Source of the DNA: Acidobacteriota bacterium
Lineage (GTDB): Bacteria; Acidobacteriota; Vicinamibacteria; Vicinamibacterales; SCN-69-37
DNA length: 12,901 bases
Direction of reading: 5' to 3'
Assembly: GCA_021824055.1 (NCBI GenBank)
Contig: JAKALV010000067.1
Location: 1-12,901 of the forward strand
The notes beneath the pieces were generated by a model that was not told the origin of the DNA, made no database searches, and worked only from the letters and a program-made list of their open reading frames with translations. The position numbers and the translations under genes are program-made. Positions 6,313-12,901 of this stretch are shown piece by piece (within the stretch, counting starts at the first letter, position 1; every line of letters starts with the position of its first letter).

Positions 6313-6651
6313 ATGGATATTCGCGAGCGACAACAGGCAGGCATGACGGTGATCGAACTCGCCGGGCGACTCACCGTGAACGATCGACCCGGTCTTTTGA
6401 AAGGCGCCGTGGCCGCAGCCGTGGACCGCGGGGCGCGTGACGTGGTCCTGGACCTGTCGTCGGTGATGTATATCGACAGCACCCGGCTCGGCGAGTTGAT
6501 CGCGGCGCACGTGACGCTGAGCCGGCTCGGCGGCCAGTTGCGACTGGCGGGCACGCCGGACCGGGTCACCGAGTTGCTCACGATGGCCGGACTGGACGGC
6601 GTCTTCAGCCGCTATCCGTCGGTCGACGCGGCGATCACGGCGCGCACGTAG
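6313..6651 (+). CDS. STAS-domain protein, anti-sigma factor antagonist type
   Basis: The whole 112-aa product is one STAS domain, the fold of SpoIIAA/RsbV proteins that bind anti-sigma kinases and are switched by serine phosphorylation. The core motif is VVLDLSSVMYIDSTRLGELI, where S56 (D-S-T) is the position phosphorylated in SpoIIAA; the usual DSSGLG is replaced by DSTRLG. The later strand-helix GGQLRLAGTPDRVTELL and the end VDAAIT also fit. GGAG lies 5 nt before the ATG. No anti-sigma kinase, phosphatase or sigma factor gene is adjacent, so the partner must be elsewhere. Single STAS proteins of this kind may also serve in other signalling or lipid-transport assemblies; the anti-sigma role is inference. 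The gene ends 12 bp from the convergent ferritin gene. Confidence 0.88.
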   Translation: MDIRERQQAGMTVIELAGRLTVNDRPGLLKGAVAAAVDRGARDVVLDLSSVMYIDSTRLGELIAAHVTLSRLGGQLRLAGTPDRVTELLTMAGLDGVFSRYPSVDAAITART

Positions 6652-6663
6652 GGCCGGGCGTCG

Positions 6664-7170
6664 CTACTCGGCCGCCGGCGCGGCGGGCCGGCGGGCCCCC
6701 AATTCCCGATCGATATCCAGGATGGACGACGGATCGTCCTTGACCATCCGCAACTTGGCGACAATTTCCCGCACGCTCTTCTCTTCTTCAACCTGCTCGG
6801 TGATGAACCACTGCAACTCGGCCATCGCCGCGAAGACCTTCTCTTCGAAGGCCAGCTGATACAGCGCGTCGATCTGGCGGCTGACGCTCTGCTCCTGCGC
6901 CTGGGCGTTCTCGAACACTTCGAGCAGCGACGCGAAGTCACCCGCCGGCCGCTCGATGGCGGCCAGCCGCGCCTGGTGGTTGCGCGCCAGAACAAAATTG
7001 AAGAGCCGCATGGCGTGCGTGTGCTCTTCTGCGCTCTGCAACCGGAACCACTGTCCCGCTCCGACGAAGTTGTGATGCTCACACCACGCGGCCATGCCGA
7101 GGTATGAGAATGACGACCCGAATTCATTGGCGATCTGCTGGTTGATGGCGTCAAGGACCTTGGAAGTCAT
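6664..7170 (-). CDS. ftnA: Non-haem ferritin (iron storage)
   Basis: The 168-aa product is a bacterial ferritin of the FtnA type, a subunit of a cytoplasmic 24-mer shell that oxidises Fe(II) and stores the mineral. Ferroxidase-centre residues align with E. coli FtnA after a one-residue shift: E16 (ANEFGSSFSYLG), E49 and H52 (SAEEHTHAMRLFNF), E93, Q126 and E129 (WFITEQVEEEKSVREI). Y23 is also conserved. The length is usual for the family; the C-terminal tail (RRPAAPAAE) is Pro/Ala-rich. It is not a bacterioferritin, since no haem-ligand methionine motif is evident. The ATG at 7170 is preceded by GAGGAC and, 6 nt upstream, by TAGAAT, so a very short leader is possible. No Fur-box-like palindrome was recognised in the 46-bp divergent gap. 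Convergent with the STAS gene. Confidence 0.94.
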   Translation of the reverse strand: MTSKVLDAINQQIANEFGSSFSYLGMAAWCEHHNFVGAGQWFRLQSAEEHTHAMRLFNFVLARNHQARLAAIERPAGDFASLLEVFENAQAQEQSVSRQIDALYQLAFEEKVFAAMAELQWFITEQVEEEKSVREIVAKLRMVKDDPSSILDIDRELGARRPAAPAAE

Positions 7171-7176
7171 GTCCTC

Positions 7177-7182
7177 ATTCTA
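7177..7182 (-). promoter_or_regulatory. Candidate -10 (TAGAAT) for the ferritin gene
   Basis: On the minus strand TAGAAT is followed by 6 nt (GAGGAC) and the ATG at 7170. The spacing suits transcription starting at or next to the start codon. No consensus -35 is visible. Confidence 0.38.
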
Positions 7183-7204
7183 ACGTGTCGCCCTCCGGCT
7201 GCCG

Positions 7205-7210
7205 TATCAT
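7205..7210 (+). promoter_or_regulatory. Candidate -10 (TATCAT) for leaderless transcription of the 7217 gene
   Basis: TATCAT is followed by six C residues and the ATG at 7217. The C run excludes a Shine-Dalgarno sequence, and the 6-nt spacing would place the transcript start at the ATG. The -35 region is not recognisable. Confidence 0.4.
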
Positions 7211-7216
7211 CCCCCC

Positions 7217-9727
7217 ATGTCTCGCCGATCCCTTGCGCTGGTGATCGTTCTCCTGAGTGCCACCCCCCTGCTGCTCGCTGACACTCCGCCTCGCCAGACG
7301 GCGCCGACCGTTGCCGCTGGTCCCGACGAGCTGTACCGGCGCGCCACCGAGGCATGGGACGCGGGTCACTACCCGGACGCGCTCGTCAACCTGCTGTCCC
7401 TCATGAAAGGGCCGGCCGCCGCGGAGTACCGCGACCGTGTCGCGCTGCTGACGGGCGAACTCTTCGCCACCACCGAGATCACGACGGACGGTCGGAATCC
7501 GAAGATCTCGCCGAGCGGACACTACGTGGCGTACGAAATGGGCCCGACGACCGACATCGTCACGCGCATCGTTGCGCTGGACCCATCGCCGCGCATCGTG
7601 CTGGATCTCAGAGGCACGAGCCTGGCGTTCGACGCCGGGAGCCGCGCGGCGTACATCAACGCGACCGGCGCGCTGGTTTCCGTGGACCTCACGACGGAAA
7701 CGGAACAGCCGGTGTCCACCGGCCCCCTGCAGATCGCCGGTCCGCTGTTCGGCGCCCATGGCGCGCTGCTCTTTCTCGGCGCCGATTCAGCGGACACCAC
7801 GCGCAACGACATCTATCAGGCCAACGACACGGGAACGCCGACGCGGCTGACCGACGAGCCCGGCTTCAAGACGAATCCGCTCGTGGATCCCAGCGGCGCG
7901 GCCCTGGTGTACACCGTGGCGGCCACGTCGCCGATGCGCGGTGGGGGCGGACGCGGCGCGGGCCGGAGCGGCGGGCGCGGCGTGGGCGGCGGGCCGGCCG
8001 CCACGTTCGTGGTCGTCAATCTGGCGGCCGGAACGTCGCGCGTCATCGCGGGCACCGGCGTCACGATGTCGGCCAACGGCCAGACCATCGCGTGGCTCAC
8101 GCGCGCCGGCGACATCTACACGCTGAACACGTCGCCAACGCTGGGCGGCGCCGTCACCGTCGCGCGGACGGGGCGCGAGCGCATCAACGCCCCGGCGCTC
8201 TCGCCGGACGGCACCCTGGTCGCGTACGAGTCCATGACCCACACGGACTGGGAGATCTACATCACCGACCAGTCGGGCGCGCAGCGGCGCGTGACCCGCG
8301 ACATCCAGCACGACATCCTGCCCCGCTTTCTCACCAACACCACGCTGCTCGGCATGATGGGCGAACCGCGGCACCGACGCTCGCAACTCTACGATCTGAC
8401 CACCGGCACGCGCACGCGGCTGTTCGCGAACAACACGATCCGGACGATCAGCCCCGAGTACCTCTGGCTGCCGTCGGCCGACGGCCAGCGCCTCATGATT
8501 CAAGCCGAGCGCGACGGCGATACCGTGTCGCCGGACCGCGGCGTCTACGTCGTCGATCTCACGAAGAAGGTGACGCCGGCCAATCTGGTGTCGCGGCTCG
8601 AACAGCAGCAACGGACGGAGAACGACCTGCGCTCGCGCATGACGAAGGTCTTCGCGCCCATCGCCGACCAGATCCGGAAGATGGTCGCGAAGGCCTCGCT
8701 CTCGCGCGTCTACGAGTACGAGAAGACGCTCTGCGATTTCGATTCGAAGTACGTGTCGCAGCCGGGCAACGGCAAGGCCATCGACTACCTGACGAGGACG
8801 TACGCATCGTTCGGATACACGCCCGAGCAGCAATGGTTCGCGCCCGCGCAGGCCCAGGGCGGCAAGACCGCGAACGTCATCGCCATGCTGAAGGGCACCG
8901 AGAACCCGGATCTGATTTATGTCGTGAGCAGCCACTACGACTCGGTGGCCATTGGCCCGGGGGCCGACGACGACACGTCGGGCACGGCGGCGTTGCTCGA
9001 AACGGCGCGGCTGCTCGCCGACGCGCCCCTGCCCGCCACGGTCGTCTTTGCGTCCTTCACCGGCGAGGAAGCCGGGCTGCTGGGCAGCCGCGAGTTCGTC
9101 CGCGTGGCCGCCGAGCGCAAATGGCATGTGGTGGGCGCGCTCAACAACGACATGATCGGGTGGGCGGCCGAAGGGCCGCGGATGGATAACACCATCCGAT
9201 ACTCGAACGCCGGCATCCGCGATATCCAGCACGGCGCGGCCTTCCTCTTCACCAGCCTGATTCTGTACGACGCCAAGTACTACAAGGGCACCGACGCGAA
9301 CGCCTTCTACAACGGCTGGGGCGATATCGTGGGCGGTCTCGGCTCGTACCCCGTGCTCGCGAACCCGAACTATCACCAGGCCACGGATCTGATCGAGACG
9401 GTCAGCGTCCGGCAGATCATGGAGACGGCAAAGGTCACGGCCGCCTCGATCACCTACCTCGCGTCCAGTCCGTCACGCGTCAAAGGGCTGACGATCACGG
9501 CGAGAGGCGGCACGATCGACCTGACGTGGACCCCGAGCCCGGAGAAGAGCGTGCGGACGTACATCGTGGCGTACGGCCCCGCGACCGATCCGCTCCGCAC
9601 GCGGCTCACGGTGGCCACGGCACATGCCACGCTGCCGGCCTTGCCGGCCGGCACCGAGATCGCCGTAAAGGCGGTGAACGCGCGCGGCCTCGAAGGCTGG
9701 GACTGGGCGCGAGGCGTGGCGAAGTAG
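7217..9727 (+). CDS. Secreted multidomain M28 metallopeptidase: PD40/TolB-like propeller, M28 domain, Fn3-like C-terminus
   Basis: The 836-aa protein starts with a signal peptide (residues 1-21, hydrophobic LALVIVLLSATPLLLA). A short helical segment follows (36-82). Residues about 85-450 contain propeller-type repeats such as NPKISPSGHYVAYE, APALSPDGTLVAYES and WEIYITD, as in WD40-like/TolB propellers. A Gly/Arg-rich loop interrupts this part at 240-260. The M28 zinc exopeptidase domain is about 495-750: H573/D575 (SSHYDS), D585 (PGADDDTSG), E617/E618 (TGEEAGLLGS), D645 (NNDMIG) and H720 (NPNYHQATD). The C-terminal 755-836 looks like a fibronectin type III domain (LTWTPSPEKSVRTYIVAYG...EIAVKAVNARG). 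It probably acts outside the cytoplasm on peptides. No Shine-Dalgarno sequence precedes the ATG. The next gene starts 26 nt downstream, suggesting it heads a co-directional cluster. Catalytic assignment is strong; propeller and Fn3 boundaries are approximate. Confidence 0.93.
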   Translation: MSRRSLALVIVLLSATPLLLADTPPRQTAPTVAAGPDELYRRATEAWDAGHYPDALVNLLSLMKGPAAAEYRDRVALLTGELFATTEITTDGRNPKISPSGHYVAYEMGPTTDIVTRIVALDPSPRIVLDLRGTSLAFDAGSRAAYINATGALVSVDLTTETEQPVSTGPLQIAGPLFGAHGALLFLGADSADTTRNDIYQANDTGTPTRLTDEPGFKTNPLVDPSGAALVYTVAATSPMRGGGGRGAGRSGGRGVGGGPAATFVVVNLAAGTSRVIAGTGVTMSANGQTIAWLTRAGDIYTLNTSPTLGGAVTVARTGRERINAPALSPDGTLVAYESMTHTDWEIYITDQSGAQRRVTRDIQHDILPRFLTNTTLLGMMGEPRHRRSQLYDLTTGTRTRLFANNTIRTISPEYLWLPSADGQRLMIQAERDGDTVSPDRGVYVVDLTKKVTPANLVSRLEQQQRTENDLRSRMTKVFAPIADQIRKMVAKASLSRVYEYEKTLCDFDSKYVSQPGNGKAIDYLTRTYASFGYTPEQQWFAPAQAQGGKTANVIAMLKGTENPDLIYVVSSHYDSVAIGPGADDDTSGTAALLETARLLADAPLPATVVFASFTGEEAGLLGSREFVRVAAERKWHVVGALNNDMIGWAAEGPRMDNTIRYSNAGIRDIQHGAAFLFTSLILYDAKYYKGTDANAFYNGWGDIVGGLGSYPVLANPNYHQATDLIETVSVRQIMETAKVTAASITYLASSPSRVKGLTITARGGTIDLTWTPSPEKSVRTYIVAYGPATDPLRTRLTVATAHATLPALPAGTEIAVKAVNARGLEGWDWARGVAK

Positions 9728-9753
9728 CAAGTAAACTGGTGCCAGAGTCGATA

Positions 9754-10743
9754 ATGCCCCTGACGGCCCCCGAGAATCCTCGCGTCTGTCCGCAGTGCGG
9801 CTTCTCGCACCTGCACCCGTCACGCACGCGCACGTGGTGGGAGCGGGTGCAGACCTGGTGGACGCACACGGAGTGGTTCCGCTGCGAAACGTGCAGCTGG
9901 CGGGGACGCTTGCGCGACGTCTGGAAGCCTGACGAAGCGTTTCCAGATCTGCCGCCGCTTCGTCTCGGGCGCGATCTCGACATCAACCCGCTGCAGCAGC
10001 GCGATGAAGACGCGCTCGTCGGCCTGGTGCTCGAGCGCGCCGACACGCTGAAAGGTGCGATCAACCTGTGGCTGGACGACAGCCGGCCGGCGCCGCAGTC
10101 GTGGCTCCGCGTCACCACGGTCCGCAACGCGCGTCGTTTGCTGGAAGCCCGGTTGGTGAAGGAACTGTCGCTCGACTACGACCTCGGGTGGTGCGCGGAC
10201 TGCATCGCCGCAGGCGAACACTTGAAGGCATCCGGGCGCCGGCACTGCGAACATACGCCCACCGGCTACGACCTGGTGCAGTGGATGGCGGAGACCGAGA
10301 ACTGGCCGCTCGCGCCGCCGACCGTGCACAGCGGCAATGTGGAGGGCGGGGCACGCATGCTCGGCGTGATCGCGCGGTACTGGCACGAGGGCGCCAAGAC
10401 CGCGCCCGATGCCGGCGTCCCCGGCGCGCTGGAGCTCGATCCCGCGGCCGACCTGCCGTCCGCGCCGACGGCCGCCGGCCCCGTAATGGAGGCGGCGCCC
10501 GCAACGGTGGCGACGCTGACGATGTGCCCGCACTGTCACGGCCCGTTTCTCTACCGCACGCACCGACACTCCAGCATTGAACGGATTCGCTCCTTGCTGA
10601 CGCGCCGGTATCCCGTGCGATGCAGCGCGTGCGGCTTTACGTTCTGGGCCAAGGATCCCATCCTCGAACGCATGTCGCCCACGGGCGACGGGACTGCGGC
10701 CCACATCGACAACAGCCGTTTCGAGAAGATGGATCCGGACTAG
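9754..10743 (+). CDS. Zinc-ribbon protein with an embedded cyclic-phosphate-processing receiver-like (cREC) domain
   Basis: The 329-aa product has three parts. An N-terminal zinc ribbon uses C12-x2-C15 (VCPQCGF) and C44-x2-C47 (FRCETCSW). Residues about 102-210 resemble the receiver-like fold named cyclic-phosphate processing receiver domain (PF20274): NLWLDDSRPAP (D108, D109, R111), KELSLDYDLG (D141, D143), TGYDLVQWM, and PTVHSGNVEGGARM (H192). Inside this domain, at 147-167, CADC...HCEH suggests a further metal site. A linker rich in Ala/Pro (215-250) leads to a C-terminal zinc ribbon, C258-x2-C261 and C290-x2-C293. The reaction is not known; the domain family has been proposed to act on cyclic phosphates or in RNA-linked processes, from memory and unchecked. 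The ATG at 9754 lacks a strong ribosome-binding site; an in-frame GTG at 9739 is an alternative. Neighbours on both sides are co-directional within 30 nt. Confidence 0.7.
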   Translation: MPLTAPENPRVCPQCGFSHLHPSRTRTWWERVQTWWTHTEWFRCETCSWRGRLRDVWKPDEAFPDLPPLRLGRDLDINPLQQRDEDALVGLVLERADTLKGAINLWLDDSRPAPQSWLRVTTVRNARRLLEARLVKELSLDYDLGWCADCIAAGEHLKASGRRHCEHTPTGYDLVQWMAETENWPLAPPTVHSGNVEGGARMLGVIARYWHEGAKTAPDAGVPGALELDPAADLPSAPTAAGPVMEAAPATVATLTMCPHCHGPFLYRTHRHSSIERIRSLLTRRYPVRCSACGFTFWAKDPILERMSPTGDGTAAHIDNSRFEKMDPD

Positions 10744-10759
10744 TCTAAAGGGAGATCGC

Positions 10760-11581
10760 ATGGCTTACGACGACCTGCCGCTTGGCCCGCCGCTGTCCGC
10801 CCCGCCGCCACCGCCCCGCCGCGCGTCCGCGGCGTCACGCTGGATCGTGGCGATTGCCGCCGTGCTGGCCGTGGGCGGTGCGCTCTACTTCTGGTGGCTC
10901 ACGCGCATGCCGGCACGGCCCGCGTCGCCGGCGCCGACCACGGCCACCGACGTGGCCGTCGGCACGGTTCGCCCGTCGCGCCAGCCGATCGAACTGCCGG
11001 CGCTCGCCGCGTCGGACGCGCTCGTCCGCGAGCTTGTCTCCACGCTGTCACGGCATCCGCAACTGGCGCGCTTCCTGGCCACCGACGGCCTGATCAGCGC
11101 CGCGGTATTGACCGTGGAGCAGATCGGCGACGGCAAGACGCCCGCCGTGCCGCTGAAAGTCCTGCGCCCGCCGATGCGGCTCATGATCATGGGTACCGAC
11201 ACCGGGCGTATCGACCCGGCGTCGTACGTGCGCTGGGAAGCCGACGTTGCGGCGCTGACGTCGGTGCGGCCGACCGAGGCCGCGCAGGTGTACGTGAATC
11301 TGAAGCCGCTCTTCGACGAGGCCTATGGCGAGCTCGGGCACGCGAACGGCGACTTCGACGCGGCGCTCGTCCGCGCCATCCGCATGCTGTCCGACACGCC
11401 GGAGCCCGCGGAGGAACCGGTGCTCATGCGGCGGCCGGCGTACTTTGAACACAGCGATGCCACGCTGCGGTCGCTGCGGCCGGTGCAGAAGCAGTTCCTG
11501 CTGTTCGGGCCGGACCGGCGCGCGCGGCTGCGCACGTGGCTGGCCGGGTTCGCGGCGGCGCTCGATCTTCCGCGCGGATGA
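10760..11581 (+). CDS. DUF3014-family single-pass membrane protein
   Basis: The 273-aa product has a short Pro-rich cytoplasmic N-terminus (residues 1-26), one transmembrane helix at about 27-47 (WIVAIAAVLAVGGALYFWWL), then a probable periplasmic domain. Its soluble part matches the DUF3014 pattern: LPALAASDALVRELVSTL, a basic-hydrophobic strand near LKVLRPPMRLMIMG, the SYVRWEADVAALTS segment, VYVNLKPLFDEAYGELGHANGDFDAALVRAI, and near the C-terminus LRSLRPVQKQFLLFGPDRRARLRTWL. The function of DUF3014 is unknown. AAAGGGAG lies 5 nt before the ATG, the best ribosome-binding site in this cluster. It starts 16 nt after the zinc-ribbon gene, so the two are probably co-transcribed. Family recognition is fairly confident; no role can be assigned from sequence. 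Confidence 0.85.
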   Translation: MAYDDLPLGPPLSAPPPPPRRASAASRWIVAIAAVLAVGGALYFWWLTRMPARPASPAPTTATDVAVGTVRPSRQPIELPALAASDALVRELVSTLSRHPQLARFLATDGLISAAVLTVEQIGDGKTPAVPLKVLRPPMRLMIMGTDTGRIDPASYVRWEADVAALTSVRPTEAAQVYVNLKPLFDEAYGELGHANGDFDAALVRAIRMLSDTPEPAEEPVLMRRPAYFEHSDATLRSLRPVQKQFLLFGPDRRARLRTWLAGFAAALDLPRG

Positions 11582-11615
11582 CGCGCCCGGCCGGATGATA
11601 AAGTAGTTATTCACC

Positions 11616-12446
<831 letters not shown>

Positions 12447-12457
12447 CGCCGTCAGCC

Positions 12458-12901
12458 ATGGCCGACTCGCAAGGACCGGAACTGCTGGAACGGCTGCGCA
12501 AGATCACTTCGCAACTTCCCGGCGTCGCCTATCAGTTCAGGCTCCGGCCGGACGGCACGTCCTCGATTCCGTACGCCAGCGACCACATCCGGCAGATCTT
12601 CCGCGTCTCGCCGGAGGATGTTGCCGACGACGCGTCCGCCGTATTCGACGTGATTCATCCGGACGATCACGCCGCGGTGGTCGCCTCGATCCTCGCCTCC
12701 GCCCAAACCCTGCGACCGTGGCAGGACGAGTTCCGGGTGCAGTTTCCAGGCGGCGACACGCGGTGGCTGTACGGCAACGCCGTGCCGGAGCGCGAGCCGG
12801 ACGGGTCGGTGTTGTGGCACGGGTTCATCAGCGACACCACGGACCATCGCGCCACGAAGGCGGCCAGAGATGAGCTCGAGGAGCAGCTGCGACAGGCTCA
12901 G
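12458..12901 (+). CDS. PAS-domain sensor protein, N-terminal part (probable histidine kinase)
   Basis: The 148 visible residues run to the window end without a stop. Residues about 8-130 form a PAS domain of the PAS_3 type: LPGVAYQFRLRPDGTSSIPYASDHIRQIFRVSPEDV, the VIHPDDHAAVVASI segment, DEFRVQFPGGDTRWLYGNAVPERE and the terminal VLWHGFISDTTDHRATKAA. It ends in the heptad-like linker DELEEQLRQAQ, which in many two-component proteins leads directly into a HisKA dimerisation helix; the kinase part is outside the window and therefore inferred. There is no N-terminal membrane segment, so a cytoplasmic sensor is likely. The ATG at 12458 begins 11 nt after the desaturase stop, with no clear ribosome-binding site, suggesting translational or transcriptional coupling to the upstream gene. 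Confidence 0.85.
   Translation, partial: MADSQGPELLERLRKITSQLPGVAYQFRLRPDGTSSIPYASDHIRQIFRVSPEDVADDASAVFDVIHPDDHAAVVASILASAQTLRPWQDEFRVQFPGGDTRWLYGNAVPEREPDGSVLWHGFISDTTDHRATKAARDELEEQLRQAQ

Noticed and set aside
5348..6346. 332-residue plus-strand open frame opposite pruA
   Set aside because: It is antisense to a gene with intact catalytic residues, and its composition (Arg/His/Val/Glu-rich) is a GC-skewed shadow.
7354..9189. 611-residue open frame on the plus strand
   Set aside because: It is an alternative frame of the same peptidase gene; its translation is dominated by Arg, His and Gly and has no domain signal.
7787..9376. 529-residue open frame on the minus strand
   Set aside because: It lies antisense to the M28 peptidase, which has a signal peptide and all metal ligands. 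The antisense translation is Arg/Ala/Val-rich with no recognisable domain, as expected in GC-rich DNA.
9820..10761. 313-residue minus-strand open frame
   Set aside because: Antisense shadow of the zinc-ribbon gene, whose four CxxC pairs are clearly selected on the plus strand.

Overview
The window is a GC-rich bacterial chromosomal segment with tightly packed genes on both strands. Gene content points to an environmental Gram-negative bacterium, most likely an Acidobacteriota member of the Vicinamibacteria type. Clues are secreted M28 metallopeptidases with Gly/Arg-rich loops, one carrying a PD40 propeller, a DUF3014 membrane protein, a CdnL/CarD regulator, and many short-period repeats between genes. 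The lineage is inferred from this combination; no marker gene here proves it.

Layout: (1) 1-432, minus: 5' part of a CarD/CdnL RNA-polymerase-binding regulator. (2) 628-2577, minus: secreted M28 peptidase. (3) 2674-2937: 8-nt-period repeats arranged as a long-range inverted repeat. (4) 2940-3296, minus: small four-helix membrane protein of the phage holin family 4 type. (5) 3355-3442: tRNA-Leu(CAA) with encoded CCA. (6) 3503-4474, plus: Cys-rich YkgJ-like protein preceded by an 8-nt repeat and carrying an in-frame 39-nt palindromic repeat. (7) 4505-4630: hairpin terminator and 7-nt-period repeat between convergent genes. (8) 4631-6271, minus: 1-pyrroline-5-carboxylate dehydrogenase. (9) 6313-6651, plus: STAS protein. 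(10) 6664-7170, minus: ferritin. (11) 7217 to the end, plus: five closely spaced genes encoding a propeller-M28-Fn3 exopeptidase, a zinc-ribbon/receiver-like protein, a DUF3014 protein, an acyl-CoA desaturase and the start of a PAS sensor protein.

Functionally this looks like core plus peripheral metabolism: secreted peptide degradation (two M28 enzymes), proline/glutamate catabolism (PruA), iron storage (ferritin), membrane lipid modification (desaturase) and signalling (CarD, STAS, PAS). The genes do not form one evident pathway. I found no convincing defence island, phage, integron, CRISPR array or transposase. The most unusual gene is the zinc-ribbon protein at 9754-10743, which embeds what looks like a cyclic-phosphate-processing receiver-like domain between two CxxC zinc sites. 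The most unusual DNA is the set of four short-period repeats between 2674 and 4630, one of which has been carried in frame into a protein.
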